From positions 620,001 to 684,000 of the forward strand of contig NZ_FNSN01000003.1 in NCBI RefSeq assembly GCF_900105345.1: DNA of 64,000 nt, read 5' to 3'. A program made the translations under genes and the position numbers. The notes under the pieces were generated by a model. That model was not told the DNA's origin, did not search any database, and saw only the letters and a list, made by a program, of their open reading frames with translations. This document shows positions 8,058 through 16,503 of the stretch, piece after piece. This stretch comes from Arthrobacter woluwensis. GTDB taxonomy: Bacteria; Actinomycetota; Actinomycetes; Actinomycetales; Micrococcaceae. The number at the start of each line of letters is the position of its first letter. Within the stretch, counting starts at the first letter, position 1.

Positions 8058-9274
8058 CGGTCCACCCCCGCGGCTCCGGCGCCCTTGCCGCGGAGCAGCC
8101 AGAGGAAGAACGGGGCGCCGATCACGGCCGTGAGGATGCCGAGCGGGATCTCCGCGGGTGGCGCGATGGTGCGGGCGAGGAGATCGGCCAGCATCAGGAA
8201 GAGCGCTCCGCCCAGGATCGTCACGGGCAGCATCCGGCGGTGGTCCGAGCCGACGAGCAGCCGGGCCGCATGGGGGATCACGAGCCCCACGAAGCCGATC
8301 CCTCCGCTGACCGCGACCGTCGTCGCGGTCAGCAGTGCGGTGGCGAGCAGCAGGAGGCGCCGCAGGGACCGGACGTCGACGCCGAGCGCCGTCGCCGTCT
8401 CATCCCCGGCGAGCAGGGCGTTCAGGGAGCGGGAGCGCAGCAGTGCGAATGCTGAGACGGCCGCCAGGCTGAGGGCCGGGATGATCAGTTGCGGATAGTC
8501 GGCGGCGGAGACGCTGCCGAGCAGGAAGAACAGCACGCTGTAGACGTTCTGGGCCTCGGTGGTGATCGTCAGGAAGTTGGTGACGGCGGACAGCAGCGAG
8601 CCGAGGGCGACGCCCGCCAGGATGAGCCGGGACGGCGCGATCACGCCGCCCTGCCGCGCCAGCAGGTACACGAGGGCGGTGGTGACGGTGGCGCCGATGA
8701 AGGCCGCGGCGTTCAGTCCGAGGCCGGCGATGGCGGTGGAACCGGCGACGATCGCCGTCACGGCCCCGACTCCGGCGCCGGCCGACACCCCCAGGATGTA
8801 CGGCTCGGCCAGAGGGTTGCGGACGTTGGCCTGGAGCAGGGCGCCGGCCAGGGAGAGGCTCGCCCCCGCGATGCCCGCCAGGAGCGCGCGGGGCAGCCGG
8901 AAACTCCAGACGGCCTGGTCCTGTGCGGCGCTGAGGGAGCCGTCCGTCATCCACGGCATGCCCGGCAGGAGGTGGCCGGTGATGAGCTGGAGGGCTTGCC
9001 ACGCTGTGGTCTCCAGGGGTCCGGCCGTCGCCGAGAGGACGAGGACCGCGACGATCCCCAGCGCCAGGGCGGGGGCCAGGAGCCGGAGGAACACCGAGCG
9101 GAGCCGGTGACGTCGTGGCGCCGACGGTTGCTCGCGTGCCGTGGGCTGGTCGGACGCCGCGGGCCGGCCCGGCGCCGCGGGACCGGAGGGGTCGGGCGAT
9201 GTCGGAGAGGACGAGGGCGGGGACGCGGCAGGGGCGGGAGGCCGCGTCGGGGACGAGGTGGTGGAGCCGATCAC
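8054..9274 (-). CDS. FecCD-type ABC importer permease with a long Pro/Ser-rich N-terminus
   Basis: The 406-residue protein has about ten hydrophobic segments and the FecCD hallmarks GSVSAADY and PHAARLLVGSDHR. About 65 N-terminal residues are an unusual Pro/Ser/Ala-rich cytoplasmic tail not needed for the fold. I chose GTG at 9274 because a -10 box TAAGAT ends six bases before it, giving a leaderless transcript; no ribosome site is visible. If translation instead begins internally, the tail would be shorter. It is the first gene of the importer operon, and a single permease gene implies a homodimeric channel. Confidence 0.82.
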   Translation of the reverse strand: MIGSTTSSPTRPPAPAASPPSSSPTSPDPSGPAAPGRPAASDQPTAREQPSAPRRHRLRSVFLRLLAPALALGIVAVLVLSATAGPLETTAWQALQLITGHLLPGMPWMTDGSLSAAQDQAVWSFRLPRALLAGIAGASLSLAGALLQANVRNPLAEPYILGVSAGAGVGAVTAIVAGSTAIAGLGLNAAAFIGATVTTALVYLLARQGGVIAPSRLILAGVALGSLLSAVTNFLTITTEAQNVYSVLFFLLGSVSAADYPQLIIPALSLAAVSAFALLRSRSLNALLAGDETATALGVDVRSLRRLLLLATALLTATTVAVSGGIGFVGLVIPHAARLLVGSDHRRMLPVTILGGALFLMLADLLARTIAPPAEIPLGILTAVIGAPFFLWLLRGKGAGAAGVDR

Positions 9275-9280
9275 CCTCGC

Positions 9281-9309
9281 ATCTTACTTTAAATGAGAAT
9301 CATTAGCAT
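9281..9309 (-). promoter_or_regulatory. Promoter with Fur/Zur-like operator for the importer operon
   Basis: On the minus strand a -10 box TAAGAT (9286-9281) lies six bases before the GTG start, with TGCTAA (9309-9304) 17 bases further upstream as -35. A 7-1-7 inverted repeat, TGAGAAT-C-ATTAGCA (9294-9308; 5 of 7 pairs), covers the -35 and spacer. This layout matches repression by a Fur-family metalloregulator. Its sequence is closer to actinobacterial Zur boxes than to DtxR/IdeR iron boxes (TTAGGTTAG type), from memory of those consensuses. Confidence 0.55.
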
Positions 9310-9365
9310 TAACGGAACGAGCGAAGCCCTGGGAGGGACGTTCGGAGCGAGAGGACCGGGTGACC

Positions 9366-9899
9366 CTACTGCGGCAGCGGGGTGGAGAAGGCGCCCAGCT
9401 CGGAGAGGAGTTCGGTCAGGCGGGCCAGGCCGCCGTCGTCGTCCGAGCCGCCGACCTCTTCGCGAGCGGCGGGCGAGGTGAACATGGCGATGGCCTCGAG
9501 GCGGCAGCCGCCGCCGGGCAGTTCGAGGAAGTCGAGGACTTCGAGGACGGGGCCGTGGGAGTCGGCCTCCGCCTCCACGGTCTGCACGATGCGCCAGGGC
9601 TCGGAGACCTCGTGGAAGGAGCCGTAGAAGGTCCAGTCGTCACCGCCGGCGCCCACGGAGTAGCTCCAGGACCCACCGGTGCGGGCATCCCAGCGGCGGA
9701 ACCGCAGCTCGACGCCCTCCGGCACCAGCCAGCGGGCCAGCCAGAGCGGGTCGGTGTGCGCGCGGAACACGGTCTCGACGGGCGCGTCGAACTCCCAGAC
9801 CCTGTTGATGCCGCGCAGGCCCTGCCATTCCTCGAGCTGCCGGATGCTCTCCACCTGTTCGTCCTCCTTGTTCTCCTGGAAGTCTGCGGCGGCCGTCAT
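9366..9899 (-). CDS. SRPBCC (AHSA1-like) domain protein
   Basis: This 177-residue protein matches the START/Bet v1-like fold of the AHSA1 group: an early segment with FDAPVETVFRAHTDPLWLARWLVPEG, then GGSWSYS, and a C-terminal helix with ARLTELLSELG. These proteins bind hydrophobic ligands; in bacteria their roles are mostly unknown. Start ATG at 9899. It stands alone; the downstream importer operon has its own promoter. No partner regulator of the ArsR type, often found beside such genes, is present. Confidence 0.8.
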   Translation of the reverse strand: MTAAADFQENKEDEQVESIRQLEEWQGLRGINRVWEFDAPVETVFRAHTDPLWLARWLVPEGVELRFRRWDARTGGSWSYSVGAGGDDWTFYGSFHEVSEPWRIVQTVEAEADSHGPVLEVLDFLELPGGGCRLEAIAMFTSPAAREEVGGSDDDGGLARLTELLSELGAFSTPLPQ

Positions 9900-9995
9900 C
9901 CAAGGTCAACGAGAGCCCTCATCGGGCGGCATAATTCGTCACCGGCGTTCATCCCGGGTCATGCGGCGCAATCCGGGGAATGGTTGACTGGAGTG

Positions 9996-10547
9996 ATGAT
10001 CCGCGCCATGACACCCGCCGATTTCCGTGCCGTCCAGGACCTGGAACGTGCCGCCGGAGAACTCTTCCGGCAGGCCGGAATGGCCTCGATCGCCGACGAC
10101 GAGCCCTTCAGCGACGCTGAACTGGCCGCCTTCGCGGCGTCCGGCTGGGCGTGGGTGCTGACCGTGCCGGTCGGCGGCTCGGCGCTGGTCCCCGGCGAGG
10201 AGAACGCCGCGGAGGACCACGCCGGCGTGGCCGGCTACGCCGTCGGCGAGGTGGTGGACGGGGCCGCGCACCTGGAACAGCTCAGCGTCGACCCGCGGCA
10301 CGGCCGGCAGGGACTGGGCGCGCGGCTTCTGGAGCATTTCCGTGCCGAGGCCCGGGACCGCGGGCTGCGCCGAGCCACCCTGACGACCTTCAGCGAGATC
10401 CCCTGGAACGCCGCCTACTACGCCCGGCTCGGATTCACCGTGCTGCCGCAGGCGGAGTGGGGGCCGGAGCTCCGCGCCAAGGTCGCCGAGGAGGCCGCCC
10501 ACGGCCTGGACCGCTGGCCGCGCGTGGTCATGGCGGCGGAGCTGTAG
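9996..10547 (+). CDS. GNAT-family N-acetyltransferase
   Basis: The 183-residue protein has the GNAT fold. The acetyl-CoA loop is GRQGLG at 103-108 after the beta-strand LEQLSVDP, and the C-terminal NAAYYARLGF segment is typical of the last strand and helix. It should transfer acetyl from acetyl-CoA to an amine on an unknown small molecule or protein. ATG at 9996 is directly preceded in frame by GTG at 9993, so either may be used. It diverges from the SRPBCC gene and converges on pabC. Confidence 0.85.
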   Translation: MIRAMTPADFRAVQDLERAAGELFRQAGMASIADDEPFSDAELAAFAASGWAWVLTVPVGGSALVPGEENAAEDHAGVAGYAVGEVVDGAAHLEQLSVDPRHGRQGLGARLLEHFRAEARDRGLRRATLTTFSEIPWNAAYYARLGFTVLPQAEWGPELRAKVAEEAAHGLDRWPRVVMAAEL

Positions 10548-10599
10548 GGCGGCGTTCCGTCCGTGCGGACCCCGCCTTCCGGGCGCCTGCTTCTTCGAT

Positions 10600-11523
10600 C
10601 TACTCGATGCCGGCGAACAGGCGGTTCAGCTCCTCGGTGAGTTCCGCGGCCACGGCCGGGTCGGAGCCGATCGTCTTGCCGTCGAGGTGCTTCACCGGTG
10701 CGATCAGCCGGATCGAAGAGATCAGCCACACGGCGTCGGCGTCGAACAGGTCCTCCGGCTCGAGCGGCCCGTAGCCGAGTTCCCAGCCGGCCTCCTTCGC
10801 CGCGGCGAACAGGGCGCCCTGCGAGGTGCCCGGGAGGATCCCGGCGTCCAGCTGCGGCGTGACGAGGCGCTTGGTGACCGAGCCGTCGTCGTTCACGTCA
10901 CGATGTGCGAGCAGCACGGTGGAGGTCGGGCCTTCCAGCACCCGGCCGTCCGCGGACGTGAAGATCACGTCATCCGCGCCGAGCGAGTGAGCGTGCCGCA
11001 GCGCCGCCATGTTCACGGCGTAGCTGAGGGTCTTCGCGCCGAGCAGGAGCCACGGAGCGCGCTCGGCCAGGTCACTGTCGTAGCCGCGGTCCAGCAGCAC
11101 GACATCGATCCCCTCCACGCGCTGCTTCTTGCCGAGGGCGGGGGCCAGGCTCGCCTGCACCCACTCGGTGGGGGATTCCGCACCCTCCACGCCCCGGGTC
11201 ACGAGCAGCTTCACGACGAACTCGTCCACGCCGGGGTGCGTCTCCAGGTATTCGTCGACGGCGGTGCCGATCGCCGCCCGCCAGGTGTCCTCAGCGCTGA
11301 TCGCGAGGTCCAGGGCGGCGGCGGACCCGGCCAGGCGGGCCAGGTGGGCGGGGAGCTTGCGGAGCTTGCCGTCGAGCACGAGGAGCGATTCGAAGACGCC
11401 GTCACCGCGGGTCGCGCCCAGGTCCGTGGCCATCAGCTGGGGCACGGACGCATCCGCCACGCGGCCCTGGGGGAAGGCGGGATCGAGGAACACGAGCACG
11501 GTGCTGGGGGACGTCGAAGTCAT
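10600..11523 (-). CDS. pabC: Class IV PLP aminotransferase, probable aminodeoxychorismate lyase (PabC)
   Basis: The 307-residue protein belongs to the branched-chain aminotransferase/PabC fold family. The PLP lysine is Lys164 in GAKTLSYAVN, and Glu197 in RVLEGPTSTVLL is the usual phosphate/pyridine-side residue. It would split 4-amino-4-deoxychorismate to p-aminobenzoate and pyruvate for folate synthesis. A PabB-like synthase lies 5 kb away on the same strand (16504-18669), which supports PabC over a D-amino-acid transaminase. A -10 box TAAGCT ends six bases before the ATG, so the mRNA is probably leaderless. Confidence 0.78.
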   Translation of the reverse strand: MTSTSPSTVLVFLDPAFPQGRVADASVPQLMATDLGATRGDGVFESLLVLDGKLRKLPAHLARLAGSAAALDLAISAEDTWRAAIGTAVDEYLETHPGVDEFVVKLLVTRGVEGAESPTEWVQASLAPALGKKQRVEGIDVVLLDRGYDSDLAERAPWLLLGAKTLSYAVNMAALRHAHSLGADDVIFTSADGRVLEGPTSTVLLAHRDVNDDGSVTKRLVTPQLDAGILPGTSQGALFAAAKEAGWELGYGPLEPEDLFDADAVWLISSIRLIAPVKHLDGKTIGSDPAVAAELTEELNRLFAGIE

Positions 11524-11584
11524 GGGACAAGCTTAGAGCCGCATCCCCCGGCAGGCCGCGCGCCTCCATCGTCACCTCGTCGGT

Positions 11585-11645
11585 GTTGCGTGCTCAGTTG
11601 TTGCGGGTGTTCGGCCGGAATACCCGCAACAACTGAGCACGCAAC
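11585..11645. repeat. Perfect 24-bp inverted repeat between divergent genes
   Basis: Arms 11585-11608 and 11622-11645 are perfect reverse complements around a 13-base loop. The element lies between pabC (leftward) and cardiolipin synthase (rightward), so it is upstream of both genes and in no normal terminator position. The remaining gap 11524-11786 shows only the pabC promoter and a GGGGGA ribosome site for the right gene. Confidence 0.8.
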
Positions 11646-11786
11646 GCGAGGGGAGGCGAACTTCCCGTGGGGGCCGCGCGGTGACGCCCGCCCCGGAAAC
11701 GCCCGGGGGCGGATATTCTCAGGGGAGACCGCGGCCGCCCGGGACCACTCGGAGACGAGGCCGCGACCACGACAAGGGGGAGATGC

Positions 11787-13253
11787 ATGCTGCCGTTCAG
11801 CCTGCCGGATAACTGGAGCTGGCTGCTCTCCGTCTGGTTGGTCATCGACATCGTGCTGCGTGTGGTGCTGCTCGGGGTCGTGCCCGGAAACCGCCGACCC
11901 AACACGGCCATGGCCTGGCTCCTCGCGATCTTCCTGGTCCCGTCCCTGGGCCTGCTCCTGTTCCTCCTCTTCGGCACGTTCCGGCTCAGTGGGCGTCGCG
12001 TCCGCAAGCTCGAGGACGTCAACCGCCGCGTGCGGGACTCCAGCACCCTCGTCGCGGCGGCCCCGGAAGTGGTGCACCTGCCGCCGTGGCTCGCGTCCGC
12101 CGTCGAACTCAACCGGAATCTGGGCGCCCAGCCGCTCACCGCGGGCAACCGGGTGCAGCTCATCCCGGGCTACCAGGAGTCCCTGGACGCCATGACCGAC
12201 GCCGTCCGTCAGGCCCGGGACTACGTGAACGTCGAGTTCTACATCATGGCCTACGACGACGCCACGAGACCCCTCTTCACCGCGCTGGAGGAAGCGGCCG
12301 AACGCGGGGTCGAGGTCCGGCTCCTGTTCGACCACATCGGCACCCTGCGCGTGCGCGGTTATCGCCGGCTCCTGAAGATGCTGCGGGGCTCCGAGATCCG
12401 CTGGCAGCGCATGCTCCCGCTCCTGCCGCTGGCCGGTCAGTGGCGCCGCCCGGACCTGCGCAACCACCGCAAGATCATGGTGGTCGACGGCGAGATCGCG
12501 TTCACGGGGTCGCAGAACCTCACGGAGCCCTCCTACAACAATCCCAAGCACCGCAAGGCCGGACGTCACTGGGTGGAGCTCATGGCCCGGGTGGAGGGGC
12601 CCGTGGTGGCAGGGCTCAACGTCGTGTTCGCCACGGACTGGCTGAGCGAGACCGACGAGTCCCTCGAAGCGCAGATGCGGTTCCCGGAGCCGGTCCAGGG
12701 CGACATCCCGGCGCAGGTGGTGCCGAGCGGCCCGGGCTTCTCCCAGGAGAACAACCTCCGCCTCTTCAACGCCCTCATCTACTCGGCGCAGGAGCGGATC
12801 TCCATCTGCAGCCCGTACTTCGTCCCGGACGACTCCCTCCTGTACGCGATCACCACGGCCGTGCAGCGCGGCGTCAAGGTGGAGCTCTTCGTCTCCGAGC
12901 AGGGCGATCAGTTCCTGGTCCATCACGCCCAGCGGTCCTACTACCAGGCGCTCCTCGAGGCCGGGGTGCGCATCTACCTGTACCGGGCGCCGGCGGTCCT
13001 GCACGCGAAGCACTTCACGGTGGATGACGAGGTGGCGGTGCTCGGGTCGAGCAACATGGACATGCGGTCCTTCTCGCTGAACTTCGAGGTCTCCCTCATG
13101 ATGGTGGGCCCGGAGATCGTGGCCGCCCTGCGGGAGGTGCAAGAGGTGTACCGCGCGAAGTCCCGGGAGCTGTCCCCCGAGGAGTGGCAGGAGCGGTCCG
13201 TGCTGTCGAAGTACGTCGACAACGTGTGCCGTCTCTCCGCGGCTCTGCAGTAG
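11787..13253 (+). CDS. cls: Cardiolipin synthase (phospholipase D family)
   Basis: The 488-residue membrane protein starts with two hydrophobic helices (about 10-65), then two PLD half-sites. The first HKD motif is NHRKIMVVDGE (about 225-235) followed by TGSQN; the second is HAKHFTVDDE (about 405-414) followed by GSSNMD. Both have the complete HxK(x)4D pattern, so the enzyme should be active. It joins two phosphatidylglycerols, or a related lipid pair, to cardiolipin at the inner membrane. Length fits bacterial ClsA/ClsB-type enzymes of about 480 residues. AAGGGGGA precedes the ATG at 11787. Confidence 0.9.
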   Translation: MLPFSLPDNWSWLLSVWLVIDIVLRVVLLGVVPGNRRPNTAMAWLLAIFLVPSLGLLLFLLFGTFRLSGRRVRKLEDVNRRVRDSSTLVAAAPEVVHLPPWLASAVELNRNLGAQPLTAGNRVQLIPGYQESLDAMTDAVRQARDYVNVEFYIMAYDDATRPLFTALEEAAERGVEVRLLFDHIGTLRVRGYRRLLKMLRGSEIRWQRMLPLLPLAGQWRRPDLRNHRKIMVVDGEIAFTGSQNLTEPSYNNPKHRKAGRHWVELMARVEGPVVAGLNVVFATDWLSETDESLEAQMRFPEPVQGDIPAQVVPSGPGFSQENNLRLFNALIYSAQERISICSPYFVPDDSLLYAITTAVQRGVKVELFVSEQGDQFLVHHAQRSYYQALLEAGVRIYLYRAPAVLHAKHFTVDDEVAVLGSSNMDMRSFSLNFEVSLMMVGPEIVAALREVQEVYRAKSRELSPEEWQERSVLSKYVDNVCRLSAALQ

Positions 13254-13305
13254 CTGCACCGTGGTGCGGGCTGCGCCGCGGTGTGGGCTGCGCCTCGTCG
13301 GCCCG

Positions 13306-13365
13306 GCCCACGGTTTTGTGGTTCACCCACTGAAATGTCCGTGGGTGGACCGCAAAAGCGTGGGC
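13306..13365. terminator. Bidirectional hairpin between cls and the XRE regulator
   Basis: Arms 13306-13330 and 13341-13365 pair at 22 of 25 positions around a 10-base loop, and two of the three mismatches are G-U compatible in RNA. It sits between two convergent genes. TTTT runs inside each arm, not after them. Confidence 0.65.
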
Positions 13366-13403
13366 GACGCCGGCTGACCCGGTTGATGCCGGGCGGGTAC
13401 GGG

Positions 13404-14228
13404 TCAGCGGGAGGCGGCGCCGTCGTCGTCCGTCGCAGGGTCCGGCGCCGGCGTGTAGACGATCAGCTTCAGCGCCGGGGCGTCCGCGAGCGTCAGCTGG
13501 TGGTGCTCGTAGGTGACGGTGCTGCCGTCCAGATGGTTGAAGCTGCGGGTCCGGGGCGTGAACCCGCGGATGCCGTGCGCCTCCCACTGGGCGCGGAACT
13601 CCGGGCTCGACTGCAGGAGCCCCGCCACCAGACTGGCCTTCCGGGCGTCCTCGATCCGTGAGCCCGTCTCGGCGCGGAACTCGGCGAGGAACTGCGCGCT
13701 CGTCTGGTCCCAGTCGGGCAGCAGGGCGCGCACGGCCGGGTCCGTGAAGACGAGCCGCAACAGGTTCCGGTCGGGCCCGGAGACCTCCAGGACGCGCGGG
13801 AACAGGGAGCTGTAGGCGTCGTTCCAGGCCACGATGTCCCAATTGCCCTCGAGCGCCAGGGCAGGGTTCGGGTCGATCGCGTCGAGGAGCCGCTGCACGT
13901 GCGCGGTCGTCTCCGCGGTGCCGAGGCTCGGCGCAGGGGCGGCGTACCCGAACGGGGTGAACAGGTACCGCTCCTCCGCGGGATCCAGCCGGAGCACCGT
14001 CGCCAGCGAGGTGAGCACTTCCCGCGACGGGTTGACCTTCCGTCCCTGCTCCAGCCACGTGTACCAGGTCACCGAGATGGCGGAGAGGAACGCGACCTCC
14101 TCGCGCCGCAGCCCGACGTCCTTGCCGCGGCCGGCCTGCGGGAGGCCGTAATCGCTGCGCACCGCACGACGACGCCGCGCGGCCAGGAATCCGCCGACTT
14201 CCTTCCGCCAGGCTTCGGCTTCGGTCAT
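13404..14228 (-). CDS. XRE-family regulator with MmyB-like ligand-binding domain
   Basis: This 274-residue protein has an N-terminal helix-turn-helix (about 15-80, with LRREEVAFLSAISVTWYTWLEQGR, where the segment RREEVA-LAG/SVTWY-WLEQGR is typical of this group) and a C-terminal MmyB-type PAS-like domain (about 100-260, with GNWDIVAWNDAY). Relatives in actinobacteria bind fatty acids or other small ligands and often regulate a neighbouring reductase gene; none is adjacent here. ATG at 14228 has AAAGG about 10 bases upstream. A 34-bp perfect palindrome begins 45 bases upstream. Confidence 0.85.
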   Translation of the reverse strand: MTEAEAWRKEVGGFLAARRRRAVRSDYGLPQAGRGKDVGLRREEVAFLSAISVTWYTWLEQGRKVNPSREVLTSLATVLRLDPAEERYLFTPFGYAAPAPSLGTAETTAHVQRLLDAIDPNPALALEGNWDIVAWNDAYSSLFPRVLEVSGPDRNLLRLVFTDPAVRALLPDWDQTSAQFLAEFRAETGSRIEDARKASLVAGLLQSSPEFRAQWEAHGIRGFTPRTRSFNHLDGSTVTYEHHQLTLADAPALKLIVYTPAPDPATDDDGAASR

Positions 14229-14272
14229 GGTGGTCGCCTTTCGGTGGGTCGGCCGGTTCCCGGTTGAGCTTC

Positions 14273-14349
14273 CCCGCTGAGACAGTGAGTTTCCGCCGAA
14301 ACAGTGAGCAGAAGACACTGTTTCGGCGGAAACTCACTGTCTCAGCGGG
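14273..14349. repeat. Perfect 34-bp inverted repeat between divergent genes
   Basis: Arms 14273-14306 and 14316-14349 are perfectly complementary around a 9-base loop. It lies 45 bases upstream of the XRE gene and about 100 bases before the ilvD promoter, i.e. in a divergent gap. Each arm contains GTGAGTTTC-type words repeated near both ends. This is the longest perfect palindrome I found here. Confidence 0.85.
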
Positions 14350-14418
14350 TAGGTCCGCGAGGTCGGCGGCAGGGGAGCCCACTGCCGGTTCGCCGCAGCC
14401 GCCGTCGTCGAGTAATGA

Positions 14419-14481
14419 TTCTAGTACTCCCACTACCAGAAGCAGCGCCGTCTTGGTGCTGGTCGTTCCAGACGGAAGACT
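14419..14481 (+). promoter_or_regulatory. ilvD promoter with an upstream inverted repeat
   Basis: TTGGTG (14453-14458), a 17-base spacer and AAGACT (14476-14481) stand six bases before the ilvD ATG, so a leaderless mRNA is likely. Upstream, TTCTAGTA (14419-14426) and TACCAGAA (14434-14441) form an inverted repeat (7 of 8 pairs, 7-base spacer), a possible operator. Confidence 0.45.
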
Positions 14482-14487
14482 GGGACC

Positions 14488-16374
14488 ATGCCTGCATATC
14501 GTTCCCGCACTGTCACCCACGGCCGCAACATGGCCGGCGCCCGCGCACTGCTGCGCGCCTCCGGCGTCGCCAACTCGGACATTGGCAAGCCGATCATCGC
14601 CGTGGCGAACTCCTTCACCGAATTCGTCCCCGGCCACACCCACCTCGCACCGGTGGGCCGGATCGTCTCCGAAGCCATCCACGCCGCGGGCGCCGTCGCC
14701 CGTGAGTTCAACACCATCGCCGTGGATGACGGCATCGCCATGGGCCACGGCGGCATGCTGTACTCGCTCCCGTCCCGCGACCTGATCGCCGACTCGGTGG
14801 AGTACATGGTCAACGCGCACTGCGCCGACGCCCTGGTCTGCATCTCCAACTGCGACAAGATCACCCCGGGCATGCTCATGGCGGCCCTCCGCCTGAACAT
14901 CCCCACGGTGTTCGTCTCCGGTGGCCCCATGGAGGCCGGCCGCGTGACCCTGACCGACGGTTCGGTGCGCTCGCTGGACCTGGTCAACGCGATCGCGGAC
15001 GCCGTGGACGAGTCCATCTCGGACGAGGACATCAACCTCATCGAAGAGAACGCGTGTCCCACCTGCGGTTCCTGCTCCGGCATGTTCACGGCCAACTCGA
15101 TGAACTGCCTGACCGAGGCGATCGGCCTCTCCCTGCCGGGCAACGGTTCCGTGCTCGCCACGCACACCGCCCGCAAGGCCCTCTACGAGAAGGCCGGCGC
15201 CACGGTGGTGGACCTGGTCAAGCGCTACTACGACGGCGACGACGCCTCCGTGCTGCCCCGCTCCATCGCGACGGCCAAGGCCTTCGACAACGCCATGGCC
15301 CTCGACATCTCCATGGGCGGCTCCACCAACACGATCCTGCACCTGCTCGCCGCCGCCCAGGAGGCCGGCGTCGACTACGGGCTGGCCGAGATGGACGCCA
15401 AGTCCCGCCAGGTGCCCTGCCTGGCCAAGGTTGCCCCGAACGTCGCCAAGGACAAGACCTACTACATGGAGGACGTGCACCGCGCCGGCGGCATCCCCGC
15501 CCTGCTCGGGGAGCTGAACCGTGGCGGCCTGCTCCACCAGGACGTCCACTCGGTGCACTCCACGGACCTCAACGGCTGGCTGGACGACTGGGACATCCGC
15601 GGCGGCAAGGCCACGCAGGAGGCCCAGGATCTGTGGCACGCGGCCCCCGGCGGCGTCCGCTCCTCCACGGCGTTCTCCCAGTCGAACGTCTGGACCTCCC
15701 TGGACACCGACGCCGAGGGCGGCTGCATCCGCGCCGTCGAGCACGCGTACTCCAAGGACGGCGGCCTGGCCGTGCTGCGCGGCAACATCGCCGTCGACGG
15801 CGCCGTGGTGAAGACCGCGGGCGTGGACGAGTCGATCTGGACCTTCGAAGGGCCCGCCGTGGTCTGCGAATCCCAGGACGAGGCCGTGGAGAAGATCCTC
15901 AACAAGACCGTCAAGGAGGGCGACGTGGTGGTCATCCGCTACGAAGGTCCCAAGGGCGGTCCGGGCATGCAGGAGATGCTGTACCCCACCTCGTTCCTCA
16001 AGGGCCGTGGCCTGGGCAAGAAGTGCGCCCTGATCACGGACGGCCGTTTCTCCGGCGGCACCTCGGGGCTCTCGATCGGCCACATCTCGCCGGAGGCCGC
16101 CTCGGGTGGCACCATCGCCCTGGTCGAGGACGGCGACCGCATCCGCATCGACATCCCCACCCGCTCCCTGGAGCTGCTCGTGGATCCGGCCGAGCTGGAA
16201 GCCCGTCGCGACCGCCTCGAGGCCACGGCCGGCTACCACCCGGTGGGCCGCGAACGTCAGGTCTCCGCCGCGCTGCGGGCCTACGCGGCCATGGCGACCT
16301 CCGCGGACAAGGGCGCCGTGCGCGACGTCGACGCCCTGTACCGCATGACCTCCCCGCAGCCGGTGGCGCCGTAG
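14488..16374 (+). CDS. ilvD: Dihydroxy-acid dehydratase (IlvD)
   Basis: The 628-residue enzyme dehydrates dihydroxy-isovalerate and dihydroxy-methylvalerate, the third common step in valine, leucine and isoleucine synthesis. Iron-sulphur motifs are NCDKITPGM (Cys122) and [11 protein letters not shown] (Cys190, 193, 196). Other family signatures are [20 protein letters not shown] in the N-domain and [20 protein letters not shown] near the C-terminus. Length matches the long E. coli-type IlvD (about 616) rather than the 550-570 type. It stands apart from other ilv genes. Third-position GC is very high, as in a well-expressed gene. Confidence 0.95.
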   Translation: MPAYRSRTVTHGRNMAGARALLRASGVANSDIGKPIIAVANSFTEFVPGHTHLAPVGRIVSEAIHAAGAVAREFNTIAVDDGIAMGHGGMLYSLPSRDLIADSVEYMVNAHCADALVCISNCDKITPGMLMAALRLNIPTVFVSGGPMEAGRVTLTDGSVRSLDLVNAIADAVDESISDEDINLIEENACPTCGSCSGMFTANSMNCLTEAIGLSLPGNGSVLATHTARKALYEKAGATVVDLVKRYYDGDDASVLPRSIATAKAFDNAMALDISMGGSTNTILHLLAAAQEAGVDYGLAEMDAKSRQVPCLAKVAPNVAKDKTYYMEDVHRAGGIPALLGELNRGGLLHQDVHSVHSTDLNGWLDDWDIRGGKATQEAQDLWHAAPGGVRSSTAFSQSNVWTSLDTDAEGGCIRAVEHAYSKDGGLAVLRGNIAVDGAVVKTAGVDESIWTFEGPAVVCESQDEAVEKILNKTVKEGDVVVIRYEGPKGGPGMQEMLYPTSFLKGRGLGKKCALITDGRFSGGTSGLSIGHISPEAASGGTIALVEDGDRIRIDIPTRSLELLVDPAELEARRDRLEATAGYHPVGRERQVSAALRAYAAMATSADKGAVRDVDALYRMTSPQPVAP

Positions 16375-16417
16375 TCTCACACCCCTCAGGGGCCGGTCGC
16401 CCGGCTCCTGAGGCGCT

Positions 16418-16484
16418 GAGTCCGCTCTCCAGTCCGTGAGTCCGCTACATCATGTAGCGGACTCACGGCGTTTTCAGCGGACTC
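16418..16484. terminator. Bidirectional hairpin between ilvD and pabB
   Basis: Arms 16418-16449 and 16453-16484 form a 16-bp inner stem, a 7x7 internal loop and a 9-bp outer stem around a 3-base loop. GAGTCCGCT occurs twice in the left arm. It lies between convergent genes, with a TTTT inside the right arm. Confidence 0.65.
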
Positions 16485-16503
16485 GGCCGGGAGCCGGGCC
16501 GCC

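Noticed and set aside
14415-14487. Reading frame beginning M-I-L-V-L-P-L-P just before ilvD, like a branched-chain attenuation leader peptide
   Set aside because: The frame has no stop before overlapping ilvD, and a TTGGTG-N17-AAGACT promoter lies downstream of its start, so it is probably not transcribed with ilvD.
13096-16380. Very long antisense open frame across cls, XRE and ilvD
   Set aside because: Low-complexity Gly/Arg/His-rich translation typical of GC-rich shadow frames; the opposite-strand genes are well recognised.
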